Source of the DNA: Bacteroides sp.
GTDB lineage: Bacteria; Bacteroidota; Bacteroidia; Bacteroidales; Muribaculaceae
Assembly: GCA_014802425.1 (NCBI GenBank)
Contig: JAAVCH010000020.1
Location: 5,101-59,812 of the forward strand
DNA length: 54,712 nt
Direction: 5' to 3'
This document shows positions 41,922 through 50,404 of this stretch, piece after piece. Below the pieces are notes generated by a model. It made no database searches and was not told where the DNA came from. It saw nothing but the letters and a program-made list of their open reading frames with translations. Made by a program: the position numbers and the translations under genes. The number at the start of each line of letters is the position of its first letter. Position 1 is the first letter of the stretch.

Positions 41922-41952
41922 CTAAGATACAACAATCCCTCCAACAACTCAA
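41922..41952 (-). promoter_or_regulatory. Promoter of bcp (TTG-N20-TATCTTAG)
   Basis: On the minus strand TTG (41950-41952), 20 bases and TATCTTAG (41922-41929), one base off the consensus; 38-base leader. Confidence 0.5.
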
Positions 41953-42099
41953 ATTTATTGCCGTAATTGTCGACTCGCGTCCGGCAAATGCAGAGGCTTC
42001 GCAAAGGGCGGAGAACGGCGGAGGGGTTTACAGAGGACGGCGGAGGGGTTTGCAAAAAGCGGCAGAGGGAATGGATTTCAAATGCGACGGCACTGAAAG

Positions 42100-42129
42100 A
42101 CAACGGCCCGCCTCCCGGCGGGCCGTTGT
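42100..42129 (-). terminator. Terminator hairpin
   Basis: A 13-base-pair perfect stem (ACAACGGCCCGCC and its complement), loop TCCC. CTTTC follows on the minus strand. Confidence 0.65.
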
Positions 42130-42159
42130 CTCAAGTATTCTATAATACTTTCTTTCAAA

Positions 42160-42231
42160 CTAACCTAACATCATGAAACGATCTATCTTCTTTTCGTAAT
42201 TGTAAACGCCCCCACCCCGTGGTTGGTTCAC
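42160..42231 (-). CDS. Possible 23-residue small protein
   Basis: GTG at 42231 opens a frame with VNYEKKIDRF-like content (VYNYEKKIDRFMMLG at its end), stopping at 42160. A TATTTTTG box (42239-42246) lies 7 bases upstream and the 42100 hairpin follows. With so short a frame, chance is a real alternative; the transcript may instead be non-coding. Confidence 0.25.
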   Translation of the reverse strand: MNQPRGGGVYNYEKKIDRFMMLG

Positions 42232-42238
42232 GCAGCCT

Positions 42239-42246
42239 CAAAAATA
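42239..42246 (-). promoter_or_regulatory. -7 box (TATTTTTG) of the first short transcript
   Basis: Matches TAnnTTTG on the minus strand; no TTG at the expected place. Confidence 0.35.
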
Positions 42247-42393
42247 AATATTTTTTCGGACTGAAAGATTTGTCCCCGACGCTCCCTCTTGCTATTCCAA
42301 AACCAGAGCAGTCTCCAATACATCCATAACCACCATGACATTATCCGGCAACTACAATTAATCCGGGACTTCCGGTACATCAGGGGTACACGC

Positions 42394-42425
42394 AAAAAAG
42401 AAAGGGCGTGTCTCCAGACAGGCCC
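42394..42425 (-). terminator. Rho-independent terminator of the second short transcript
   Basis: On the minus strand GGGCCTGTC and GACACGCCC form a stem with one mismatch and loop TGGA, followed by TTTCTTTTTT. Confidence 0.7.
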
Positions 42426-42461
42426 ATTCTAAGTCACACTCATTAAATAGCTTTAAATAAT

Positions 42462-42536
42462 TTATGAAGCGTTTCCGCTCACTATGTCACCTTCACAGGC
42501 TCTTTTGTCTTTGATTTCTTTGATTATTGCCGTCAT
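42462..42536 (-). CDS. Possible 24-residue small protein
   Basis: ATG at 42536 opens MTAIIKEIKDKRACEGDIVS and stops four residues later at 42462, inside the short transcript. The composition is protein-like (alternating hydrophobic and charged helix) but there is no clear ribosome-binding site. Conservation would decide. Confidence 0.3.
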   Translation of the reverse strand: MTAIIKEIKDKRACEGDIVSGNAS

Positions 42537-42591
42537 TAGGCACGCGGACGCGTGCGGGATTGACTAACCAATCATTAGCTCTTTTGCACTG

Positions 42592-42622
42592 CAAAATTAC
42601 AATTTTATCCTGACCATTCCAA
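42592..42622 (-). promoter_or_regulatory. Consensus promoter TTG-N20-TAATTTTG of the second short transcript
   Basis: On the minus strand TTG (42620-42622), 20 bases, TAATTTTG (42592-42599). There is no long gene downstream until bcp. Confidence 0.65.
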
Positions 42623-42709
42623 ATATTCCATAACGTTTTTTATTAAAAAATGTAAATTCTCACCTTCCCATTCAATTCCGCGCCCTGCGCCGGAGCCTTC
42701 GGCACCATG

Positions 42710-42749
42710 AAAAAGCGGTCCCGAATCCGCTGTCAGGATTCGGGACCGC
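42710..42749 (-). terminator. Rho-independent terminator of the outer-membrane protein gene
   Basis: A 14-base-pair perfect stem (GCGGTCCCGAATCC and complement), loop of 7, then five T on the minus strand, 18 bases after the stop at 42768. Confidence 0.85.
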
Positions 42750-42767
42750 CGTATGCGTTTTCCGGGT

Positions 42768-43226
42768 TCAGAAATTGTAGCCTATCTTCATGTTGAAGCA
42801 GTTGGTGGAGCCGGAGCCGGACTGAGTCCAGCAGTGGCCCAGATAGCCGATGCCGCCGTACCAGTTGCCGAACTTAAGGCCCACCATGGGATTCACCAGC
42901 ACTGCGCCGTAGTCGGTGTTCTCGGTGTTGATTTCATAGCCCACATCGAAGCTGAAGAAGGGTGTCAGGCTTCCCAGACGGCCGGAGAACTCAGCACGTC
43001 CGAAAATAGGAATCAGCGGGCCCTGGTCGAAGTTCCACTTCTCGGTAATGCCCACGCCGGCACCGAGCGCGATGTTGGGATGCACCTTTCCGGTGATGCC
43101 CCCCTGGAAGTTGAACGCTGTGTAATGGTCGCCGGCAATGACGGGCTGGAACTCCAGGAAGGGAGTGATGGCGGAGGCGGAGAGCGAGGCGACGCCGAGG
43201 GTCGCAAGGAGTATGGCTTTCTTCAT
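42768..43226 (-). CDS. Small outer-membrane beta-barrel protein
   Basis: The 152-residue protein has a signal peptide (MKKAILLATLGVASLSASA) and about eight amphipathic strands separated by short turns, ending with a terminal Phe (FNMKIGYNF), the usual outer-membrane signal. The size suits an eight-stranded OmpA/OmpW/OmpX-like barrel. No ligand can be inferred. It is transcribed alone, with its own terminator. Confidence 0.78.
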   Translation of the reverse strand: MKKAILLATLGVASLSASAITPFLEFQPVIAGDHYTAFNFQGGITGKVHPNIALGAGVGITEKWNFDQGPLIPIFGRAEFSGRLGSLTPFFSFDVGYEINTENTDYGAVLVNPMVGLKFGNWYGGIGYLGHCWTQSGSGSTNCFNMKIGYNF

Positions 43227-43290
43227 AACAGTCAGCTTTAGATAATTTTTATGAATTATGATTTACTAACGTTAAGCGCAGCCATATGGT

Positions 43291-43890
43291 TCAGTCGCCG
43301 GAGGGATAGGGGGCGGAGTCATCTTCGGGGGCGTCGATGTTTTCAGGGAGCGGGCGAAGCCATTCCGTGTCGTCGGACGGACGCACGATGTGCAGACGCT
43401 CGGGAGGCTCGATGCGTATCGTGGCAGGGGTCGGGGGCTCTATGGAGCCGGATTCGGTCAGCTCCGATTCCTCGGTGGCCATCCGGTCGGGGTCGGCGAA
43501 CTGCGGCCCGTTGACACGCGCCGCACGCAGCTTCATCTCCAGTTTCTCGATGCGCTGCTCATAGTCCACGCGCATGGAGTTCATCCTGTCGCGCAGGGCC
43601 ACCATTTTCTGGAGCTGGTCGAGGGCCTCCTCAAGGTCCTCGCGCATGCTCATCCACTCGTTGATGCGCTGCTCCTGGCGCGAGTTGGCCTCCTTGAGCT
43701 GACGCACCTCCTTCTCCAGAGCCTCGCGCACCCTCTCCAGGTCGGCGGCGTAGCGGCGGTCAGCCTGCAGGTCGGCCTGCAGCCCGAGGATCTCGCGCTC
43801 AAGCTCCTCGACACGGTCAGAGTTCATGTTGAGTTCAGCGGCCGATACACGCGGATGACACCACACCCACCATGCGCTGCGGGGCATCAT
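43291..43890 (-). CDS. Coiled-coil protein, function unknown
   Basis: The 199-residue protein has a heptad-rich coiled coil over about residues 22-122 (DRVEELEREILGLQADLQAD through MKLRAARVN) and an acidic, Pro-rich tail. The ATG at 43890 overlaps the stop of the receiver/PEP-synthase-like gene (ATGA), which favours coupled translation from there. The ATG at 43827 (MNSDRVEELE) is another possible start. No signal or membrane segment is convincing. Its position suggests that it works with the upstream protein. Confidence 0.65.
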   Translation of the reverse strand: MMPRSAWWVWCHPRVSAAELNMNSDRVEELEREILGLQADLQADRRYAADLERVREALEKEVRQLKEANSRQEQRINEWMSMREDLEEALDQLQKMVALRDRMNSMRVDYEQRIEKLEMKLRAARVNGPQFADPDRMATEESELTESGSIEPPTPATIRIEPPERLHIVRPSDDTEWLRPLPENIDAPEDDSAPYPSGD

Positions 43891-46800
43891 ACCTCGTCAC
43901 CCTCCGCTGACTGGGCTCCGGCAAGGTTCACGCCTGGCTTTACCACGATTCCTTTCGACTTACGCCCGTTGATGGCTATCGCAAGGGGCTCGGGCACCTC
44001 CACGATGCGCACCGTGTCGGTCTCGTATCCGGCCGGCTGGGCGTCGAGCCATCCGGTGTCGATCATACCCTGGCCTCCCGGCTGGTCGATGGTGAAGTAG
44101 CCCACTCCGAAACTGGTGAGGTTCTGGAAAAAGTGGGTGCCCTGCGAGGGCTCTATGCGGTAGCCCGGAAGGGCCGACTCCACTATGAGGCGCGCGCCGG
44201 AGATCTGAGGCCACTTCACAGGTATTCCAAGGGCGGCGTCCGACGATCCCCAGCGTCCCGGGCCGATGAGTATGTAGGGTTTTCCCTCTTCGGTCATGCG
44301 GCGGTTGATTTCCTCGATCTCGCGCGCCGTGTCGGGATTGCGCATGGAGTCGAACGTGGAGGGCTTTACGTAGACGATGTGGCGCACACCGTCCATCACG
44401 CCGTGGCCGAGGGCGGTGTCGCTGCGCAGTATGAGGTCGGAGTCGGGCACGTCGAGCAGCGAGTCGTCGAGCATCTCCTTCTTATCGACTATGGGGCGTA
44501 TCTGGAGCCAGTAGACCTTTCCCTTGCGGTCGGAGCGCATGGCGTCGGGGTTGATGTTGCCGGCGAACTCTATCTCCACGGGGCGTCCCATCTCGTACTG
44601 GCCTGTGGTGAGCATGAAGTCCACGATTCCGGCCAGGGGGAAGACTCCGTGGTTGAGCACGTTGGCGAAAGTCACCACCTTGCGTCCGATGCCGGCGTCG
44701 GTGTCGCGCAGCATCCGGTCGTTGACATCGAAAGTCGACACGAGGTACCTCAGGGCCCCCGTCCGGGCGGCGTCGTTGACGTTGACCTTGCGGATGTTGA
44801 AGCTGTCGTCGACGGCGAACCTCTCCGATCCGCTGCCGTCCATCGGAAGGGCGTATAGCTGCGTCTGCGTGTCGCGCAGGGCGAGCTGCAGGGTGGATGT
44901 CTGGAGCACCTTGTTGGGGTGCTTCGGAGAGAAGCGGAGCGCCATGCCGCCGTCGACTATGTATTTGCCGAGGCCCACGGCCACTTCGGCCACTCCGTCC
45001 TCGGCCACTTCATCGTTGAGCGGATAATAGTTGAGCGAGCGCCCCACTCCCGAGAATCCGGGATAGTAGAGGCCGTCGTGGTCGTCGCCCACCACCTCCT
45101 GAAGGATCACGGCCATCTTTTCCTGGTCGATCACGTTGCTCGTGGCATTCATGTAGGCCTTTGAATCGGCGAAAAAGACGGAGGCGTAGACTCCCTTTAC
45201 GGCGTCGGAGAGCAGGCGTAGGCGCTCGCGGCGGTCGGGGGTGCAGGGAATCATGTAGGTGGAGTAGATGCCGGCGAAGGGCTGGTAATGGGAGTCTTCG
45301 AGCAGCGATGAGCTGCGCACGGCCAGCGGGCGGTCGATGACCTCGAAGAGGGCCATGAAGTTTTCGATGAGGGCGTACGGCAGGCGCGCCTGAAGGAACG
45401 CCCGGAGTATTTCGTCGTCGCTGCGGTCGGAGAGCGCTATGGGATAGAGGTTGTTGGCCTCCATGAAGTCGTCGAAGATGTCGGTGCAGAGCACCACCGT
45501 GCGCGGAATCGTGATTTCGACTCCCCCGAAGTTCTCGCAGACGGGGTGGCGCTTGATGATCTGGTCGATGAACGCCAGGCCGCGCCCCTTGCCGCCGAGG
45601 GATCCGTCGCCGATGCGCGCGAAGTTGGAGTAGCGGTCGAATCGGTCGGCCTTGAATATGGCCACGACGCCGCGGTTCTTCATGCGGCGGTACTTGACGA
45701 TGGCCTCGAAAATGAGGCGGCGCACCGCCTCGGCCTGGTCGAGCGAGGTGAAGCGGTAGCTTTTGATGGCCTCGGCTATGGGAAAAAGGGCGCGCGATGA
45801 GAACCACCGGCTCACTTCGTTGGAGGCCGAGAGGTCGAAGAGCTCCTTGTCGGGAATGGCGAACACCCCCTGCTGCATCTCCTTCAGATTGGATATGCGC
45901 ATCAGCTCTCGGCCGTCGGCCGAGTCGCGCACCACGAAGTCGCCGAATCCGAAGTTGGCCGTGACGGCTTTCTTCAGGTCCTGCGGAAGTGTCTTGGAGT
46001 TCTTGTCGAGGAATACGAGCCCTTCCTCACGGGCGCGGACGGAGTTTTCCGATTCCTGGCTCTCAAGGATGACCGGCATGTAGGGATCCTTCGAATGCAC
46101 GTACTCGGCGAACCGGAAGCCGGCCTCGGGATCCTTCTCCCCGCCGCGCGGATAGCGCACGTCACTGATGATGCCGAGCATATTGCCGCCGTAGCGGTCG
46201 AAGAGCTCGCGGGCCTCGTCGTAGTCGCGTGCCAGGAGCACCTTCGGGCGCCCCCTCATGCGGAGCATCCGCTCATGCTCGTTGAGGGCCTCGGCCGAGA
46301 AGACGAGGCTCTGCTTGAGCAGGAACTTGTAGAGGTACGGCAGCACCGAGGAGTAGAAGCGTATCGAGTCCTCGATGAGGAGAATCGACTGCACGCCGAC
46401 ACGCGATATGTCGTTTTCGGCGTTCATTCGGTCCTCGATCAGCTTTATTATGGCCAGGATGAGATCGACGTTGCCCAGCCAGCTGAATACGTAGTCGACG
46501 CCGCGCAGGTCCTCTTTGGCTATCCTGCGGCGCACCTCCTTGGAGAAGGGGGTGAGCACCACGAACGGTATGTCGGGATAAAGGGCGTCGAGCTGGCGCG
46601 CCTCGCGGAACGTCTCGCTGATGTCCACACCCGGCATGGCGATGATGAGGTCGAAGTTCTTCTCTTCGAGCGCGCGGCGGGCCTCGGCGTAGGTGGCCAC
46701 TTTGGTGAAGCGTGGCGGCGACGAGAGGTTGAGCGATACATACTCGAAGTATATCTGCTCGTCGACACGCCCGTCCTCCTCCATCATGAAGGCGTCGTAG

Positions 46801-46907
46801 GGAGTGGCTATGAGCAGCACGTTGAAGATGCGGCGCTGCATCAGGTCCTGAAAGGCGGTGTCCTTCAGGTAGAGGGTGTTAAGGAGGTTGTCGTCTACTT
46901 TATGCAT
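43887..46907 (-). CDS. Receiver domains fused to a PEP-synthase-type ATP-binding domain
   Basis: The 1006-residue protein begins with two receiver-like folds. The first (about 25-165) lacks the phospho-acceptor Asp (LIIAMPGVD). The second (about 170-320) keeps the acidic pair (LLIEDS), the acceptor Asp (GIISDVRYPR) and the Lys (LDKNS). The rest resembles the nucleotide-binding half of PEP synthase or pyruvate phosphate dikinase (GDGSLGGKGRGLAFIDQ, RPLAVRSSSLLEDSHYQPFA, PGRWGSSDAALG). I find no phosphohistidine GGxTSHxA motif and no PEP-binding barrel, so it cannot be a normal PEP synthase. It may be a signalling or phosphotransfer protein. Such proteins recur in Bacteroidetes. Confidence 0.75.
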   Translation of the reverse strand: MHKVDDNLLNTLYLKDTAFQDLMQRRIFNVLLIATPYDAFMMEEDGRVDEQIYFEYVSLNLSSPPRFTKVATYAEARRALEEKNFDLIIAMPGVDISETFREARQLDALYPDIPFVVLTPFSKEVRRRIAKEDLRGVDYVFSWLGNVDLILAIIKLIEDRMNAENDISRVGVQSILLIEDSIRFYSSVLPYLYKFLLKQSLVFSAEALNEHERMLRMRGRPKVLLARDYDEARELFDRYGGNMLGIISDVRYPRGGEKDPEAGFRFAEYVHSKDPYMPVILESQESENSVRAREEGLVFLDKNSKTLPQDLKKAVTANFGFGDFVVRDSADGRELMRISNLKEMQQGVFAIPDKELFDLSASNEVSRWFSSRALFPIAEAIKSYRFTSLDQAEAVRRLIFEAIVKYRRMKNRGVVAIFKADRFDRYSNFARIGDGSLGGKGRGLAFIDQIIKRHPVCENFGGVEITIPRTVVLCTDIFDDFMEANNLYPIALSDRSDDEILRAFLQARLPYALIENFMALFEVIDRPLAVRSSSLLEDSHYQPFAGIYSTYMIPCTPDRRERLRLLSDAVKGVYASVFFADSKAYMNATSNVIDQEKMAVILQEVVGDDHDGLYYPGFSGVGRSLNYYPLNDEVAEDGVAEVAVGLGKYIVDGGMALRFSPKHPNKVLQTSTLQLALRDTQTQLYALPMDGSGSERFAVDDSFNIRKVNVNDAARTGALRYLVSTFDVNDRMLRDTDAGIGRKVVTFANVLNHGVFPLAGIVDFMLTTGQYEMGRPVEIEFAGNINPDAMRSDRKGKVYWLQIRPIVDKKEMLDDSLLDVPDSDLILRSDTALGHGVMDGVRHIVYVKPSTFDSMRNPDTAREIEEINRRMTEEGKPYILIGPGRWGSSDAALGIPVKWPQISGARLIVESALPGYRIEPSQGTHFFQNLTSFGVGYFTIDQPGGQGMIDTGWLDAQPAGYETDTVRIVEVPEPLAIAINGRKSKGIVVKPGVNLAGAQSAEGDEV

Positions 46908-46952
46908 CCTGGAGAGTGGAGGAGGGAGTGTAAGGGGGGGTGGCGGTAGGGG

Positions 46953-47717
46953 TCAGTCCTTCTTGCCGTTGACCTCGGTAAGGAAGGCGTCGAGGGCGGC
47001 GGGCATCGAGGGATGCTCGGGTGTGGGGGCGGAATAGTCGAGGCGGAGTCCGGCATCGGTCACGGCCTTGGCGGCGGGCTGTCCGTAGGTGCCTATATAG
47101 CGTCTGGGCTCGTCCTGGTTGAAATCGGGGAAGTTCTTCATCAGGGAGTCGATTCCGGCCGGCGAGAAGAAGAGGAAGAGGTCGAAGTCCATCGGTTCGT
47201 CATCGGTGAAGTCGTTGCTGACGGTGCGGTACATCACCACCTTGGTGTAGTTGATGCCGGCCTCGTCGAGCACGTTGGCTCCGTCCTCATGCACATCGGA
47301 TATGGGCATGAGGAACTTCTCGTTCTTGTTCTTCGCTATGGCCGCCAGAAGCTGGGGGTCATTGAGTTTGCCGCTGTTGCCGAAGGAGATCTTGCGCTTG
47401 CGGTAGACGATGTACTTCTGCAGGTAGAGGGCGATGCTCTCCGAGGTGCAGAAGTATTTCATCGTGTCGGGCACGGACACCCTGGTCTCTTCGCAGAGAC
47501 GGAAGAAATTGTCGACGGCGTGGCGGCTCGAAAGGATCACGGCCGTGTAGTCGGCCAGGTTGACCTTGGCGTGACGGAATTCCTTGACGCTGAGCCCTTC
47601 GACCTTGATGAAGGGACGGAACACGATCTCTACGCCATGCTTCTCGGCAATGTCGTAATAGGGCGATTTAGGAGTGGAGGGTTTGGGTTGGGATACCAGT
47701 ATCTTCTTTATGCTCAT
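46953..47717 (-). CDS. hemD: Uroporphyrinogen-III synthase
   Basis: HemD closes the tetrapyrrole ring with inversion of ring D. From ATG 47717 (MSIKKILVSQPKPSTPKSPY) it has 254 residues in two alternating domains. Family-typical stretches are ILSSRHAVDNFFRLCEETRV and LFLFFSPAGIDSLMKNFPDF with ending GQPAAKAVTDAGLR. Sequence conservation in HemD is low, but the neighbour DUF4271, which often adjoins hemD in Bacteroidetes, supports the call. The ATG overlaps the stop of DUF4271 by 4 bases. The longer frame to 47813 overlaps that gene and is not used. Confidence 0.85.
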   Translation of the reverse strand: MSIKKILVSQPKPSTPKSPYYDIAEKHGVEIVFRPFIKVEGLSVKEFRHAKVNLADYTAVILSSRHAVDNFFRLCEETRVSVPDTMKYFCTSESIALYLQKYIVYRKRKISFGNSGKLNDPQLLAAIAKNKNEKFLMPISDVHEDGANVLDEAGINYTKVVMYRTVSNDFTDDEPMDFDLFLFFSPAGIDSLMKNFPDFNQDEPRRYIGTYGQPAAKAVTDAGLRLDYSAPTPEHPSMPAALDAFLTEVNGKKD

Positions 47718-48640
47718 CTTAGGAATTGTAGGCACAAGGCCGCGGTCATGACTAACGCCAGGACCAACGGCACTATTTCTAAACTGCAAAGATAGTACAA
47801 AAAAAGGAGCCACGAGCGACTTTCATTGAAAAAAATCTTGAATCCCTTCCATATGAAAACACTTTTTGTGGCAAGCAGCCCCACGCCGGCGGCTATGAGG
47901 ATGCCGTAGTCGTAGGCGGGCCAGCTGAGGGCCCCCAGGGCGAGGGGAAAGAATATGAGGGTGGCGAGGCCGCTTGTGGCCGTGAAGCCGTTCACCCACA
48001 GGCGGGTGTGGGTGGCGTCGCTGAAGACGTTGCCCACCACCTGATAGGCTATGGTGAGGAATGTGAGGTAGCAGGCGGCCACGCCGATGCCGATGCCGAG
48101 CCCGAGGGGGTTCAGGGGGTTGAGCCGGAACACGAGGCTGTCGGCCGGAGAGGCGTCGCGGGTGGTCCAGGCCACGAGGGTATAGAGCAGCACTCCGGCC
48201 GAGACGCACCAGAGCACGTTGAGCAGGAACACGAGGCTACGCTCGCGGACCGTCTCGTCGAATACGTTGGCACGGAGACGCGTGTTTACGGCGTCCTTGA
48301 ACATGCTGGCGAGGTACTTCGAGTTGTGGCGGTAGCGTATGGCCACGACACCGAAGATTACGAGCATGGCGGCCAGCACCCACGACAGGCCGGAGGTGGC
48401 GTCGCGGGGCACCTCCGGGAGCGGTGTCGGCTCGGGAGGATCGATGACGAGCATGTAGGTCGTGTCGGGTGCCGGGGTATCGGCGGGAATGCTGTCGGAC
48501 GCGGCGGTATCGGACGCGAGGATGCCGGGCGCGGGAATGCCGGGTGCTTCCGATGCGTCGCGGGTGGAGTCCGCGGCCGGAGCCGACGGCCGCGCTATGG
48601 AGCCGACGGCGGCTGTGCTGTCAGCTTCTAATGTAGCCAT
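47714..48640 (-). CDS. DUF4271 membrane protein
   Basis: The 308-residue protein has an Ala/Pro/Ser-rich N-terminal part (1-75) without signal peptide character and then about seven membrane helices (for example SWVLAAMLVIFGVVAI and GVAACYLTFLTIAYQVVG). DUF4271 proteins sit next to HemD in many Bacteroidetes. Their role is unknown. Both ends overlap neighbours: 13 bases with the epimerase and 4 bases with hemD, so translation of the three is linked. Confidence 0.8.
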   Translation of the reverse strand: MATLEADSTAAVGSIARPSAPAADSTRDASEAPGIPAPGILASDTAASDSIPADTPAPDTTYMLVIDPPEPTPLPEVPRDATSGLSWVLAAMLVIFGVVAIRYRHNSKYLASMFKDAVNTRLRANVFDETVRERSLVFLLNVLWCVSAGVLLYTLVAWTTRDASPADSLVFRLNPLNPLGLGIGIGVAACYLTFLTIAYQVVGNVFSDATHTRLWVNGFTATSGLATLIFFPLALGALSWPAYDYGILIAAGVGLLATKSVFIWKGFKIFFNESRSWLLFLYYLCSLEIVPLVLALVMTAALCLQFLR

Positions 48641-49668
48641 CCGTTCTCTTTATACCATTTTACGCTCCGGCCGATTCCCTCGGCCAGGCTTATGCGGGGA
48701 TTGAAGCCGAAGTCACGGCGCGCCTTGGAGACATCGGCGTTCCAGTTGCGCTGCGCCATGATGTTGTATTTGTCGCTGTTGAGGGTGGAGGGTTTCCCTT
48801 TTGCCGCGCCGATCTTCTCCGCCACGGCGCAGACAGCCTTAAGCCCCCAGAGCGGTACGCGGACGGGGAACACGAACCTGCGTCCGACCGCCTGCGCGGC
48901 AAGACGGCGGAACTCGGCCTGCGTGTAGGAGGCGTCTTCGCTCACTATGTAGGTCTCCCCCGCCGGGGCCTTCTCAAGGGCGTCGTAGATGGCGCGCGCG
49001 AGGTCCTCGATGTAAAGGAACGTCAGGCTCTGGCGCGTGAACCCCACCGAGAAGTCGGCCCCCTTGGCGATGGACTCGAACATCAGGAAATAGTCCTTGT
49101 CACGCGGCCCGTAGAGGCCGGTGGCGCGGAAGATGATGAAGGGCACCCCCGACATATGGAGCAGCATCTCGGCCTTGAGCTTTGAGGCTCCGTAGCGGGT
49201 GTTGGGCTGCGGTATCATCTCCTCGGTGAATGGCTCGTAGCTCCCCTTGCGTCCGGGGCCCATGGCCGATAGCGAGGAGATGTAGAGGAGCCGTGCGGGT
49301 TCCTTTCCGGCGTTCTTCAGGGCGTCGAGGAAGTTCTGGAGGTAGTCGCAGTTGATGCGGGAGAAGTCGGAGAAACGGAGGCACTTTGTGGCGCCGAGGT
49401 TATAGACGATCCAATCCCATCTCTCTCCTTCGGGGAGGGCGGCGGACATCGCTCCGGCTAAGCCCGAGGGGTCTTCGAAGTCGAAGACCACGAAGTGTAT
49501 GCGGGGGTCGGCGAGGTATTGGCGTGAGGTGGTGGAGCGCACTCCGGCCCACACTTCATAGCCTCGCCGCAGGGCCTCCTCGACTATGAATCCGCCGGCG
49601 AAGCCGCCCGCTCCCACTACGAGCACCCGTACGGGGTGCGATATGTTGTTTTCCATCTTGCTGTCCAT
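48628..49668 (-). CDS. NAD-dependent epimerase/dehydratase (extended SDR)
   Basis: The 346-residue protein has the nucleotide loop VVGAGGFAGGFIVEEALRRG (GxxGxxG), the SDR Ser in LYISSLSAMGPG and the catalytic pair YGASK. The FLYIEDLARAIYDALEKAP stretch is typical of sugar-nucleotide or sterol-type members. The substrate is not evident. It lies between a polysaccharide deacetylase (70-base gap) and DUF4271. A second ATG four codons later (MENN) is also possible. Confidence 0.85.
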   Translation of the reverse strand: MDSKMENNISHPVRVLVVGAGGFAGGFIVEEALRRGYEVWAGVRSTTSRQYLADPRIHFVVFDFEDPSGLAGAMSAALPEGERWDWIVYNLGATKCLRFSDFSRINCDYLQNFLDALKNAGKEPARLLYISSLSAMGPGRKGSYEPFTEEMIPQPNTRYGASKLKAEMLLHMSGVPFIIFRATGLYGPRDKDYFLMFESIAKGADFSVGFTRQSLTFLYIEDLARAIYDALEKAPAGETYIVSEDASYTQAEFRRLAAQAVGRRFVFPVRVPLWGLKAVCAVAEKIGAAKGKPSTLNSDKYNIMAQRNWNADVSKARRDFGFNPRISLAEGIGRSVKWYKENGWLH

Positions 49669-49738
49669 TGTCAGTTGTGTTTGTCGGCTCCGGGACGCCT
49701 TTCCGGCGCCGGTGGCGGACTCCGGCGGAGGTCCCCCC

Positions 49739-50404
49739 TCACAGCAGCCTGAACTCGTACCCTTCGGCGAGGAGATACTCTATCGATTCGGGGAGGGCCC
49801 GGCGGATCTTGTCGATAGAGCGCAGGGAGTCGTGGAATACTATGATGGAGCCGGGCCGGGTATATCGGCGCACGTTCTCCGCCACGCGGGCGGCATCGGT
49901 GCGCCGGCTATAGTCGCGCGTCACGAGGTCGTACATTATGATGCGGTATTTCCCGCGCAGGGCCTGCGCCTGGCGCGGCCGCATCCATCCGTGGGGGGGC
50001 CGGAAGAGGTCGGTGCCGATAAGGGCGTTGGCCTCGGCCACATCCCGCAGGTAGCGCCGGGTGGTGACACCCGAGCCCTGGAGATGATGGTGGGTGTGGT
50101 TGCCCACGCGGTGCCCCCTGCGGCGGATTTCCTCAAACAGGGCCGGATAGCGCATCACGTTCTCCCCCACCATGAAGAAGGTGGCCTTGACGCCGTAGCG
50201 GTCGAGCGTGTCGAGCACCAACGGGGTAACTTCGGGTATCGGCCCGTCATCAAACGTGAGATACACCGCCTTCTCCCCTTTCCGCTTCGGGCCGATGCGG
50301 AATTCGCCCGCCGTGAGCCACCGGAATATACGCGGAGGCTGCTCTATGAAGCTTTCGAGCCATCGGCGCGCTCCGCCTTGGAACCGTCGGAACGGCCCCT
50401 TCAT
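49739..50404 (-). CDS. Polysaccharide deacetylase family protein (NodB domain)
   Basis: The 221-residue protein contains the NodB motifs: YLTFDDGPIPEVTPLVLD with the catalytic and metal-binding Asp, HRVGNHTHHH with the metal His pair, RPPHGWMRP and VFHDS. The domain occupies nearly the whole protein; no clear signal peptide, though residues 1-35 are basic with an amphipathic stretch. It may remove acetyl groups from an envelope glycan or its lipid-linked precursor. The ATG overlaps the stop of the DUF2723 gene by 4 bases. Confidence 0.85.
   Translation of the reverse strand: MKGPFRRFQGGARRWLESFIEQPPRIFRWLTAGEFRIGPKRKGEKAVYLTFDDGPIPEVTPLVLDTLDRYGVKATFFMVGENVMRYPALFEEIRRRGHRVGNHTHHHLQGSGVTTRRYLRDVAEANALIGTDLFRPPHGWMRPRQAQALRGKYRIIMYDLVTRDYSRRTDAARVAENVRRYTRPGSIIVFHDSLRSIDKIRRALPESIEYLLAEGYEFRLL

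Larger units (their letters stand above)
42394..42586 (-). ncRNA. Putative small RNA or small-protein message, about 190 bases
   Basis: Start inferred from a full consensus promoter just upstream (42592-42622), end from a terminator at 42394-42425. The transcript has a GCACGC/GCGTGC stem near its 5' end and an AT-rich middle. It contains a 24-codon frame (42462-42536). I do not recognise a known RNA family. Confidence 0.45.
41953..42767. other. Intergenic stretch with two probable short minus-strand transcripts
   Basis: About 815 bases without a long gene between bcp and the small outer-membrane protein. The part 41953-42090 shows a degenerate repeated GCGGAGG-like pattern. The rest holds two promoter-terminator pairs on the minus strand (42100-42246 and 42394-42622) and the terminator of the next gene (42710). 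Confidence 0.5.

Noticed and set aside
42394..42586. 6S RNA
   Set aside because: The length fits, but the 5' and 3' ends do not pair to give the long stem with a central bubble.
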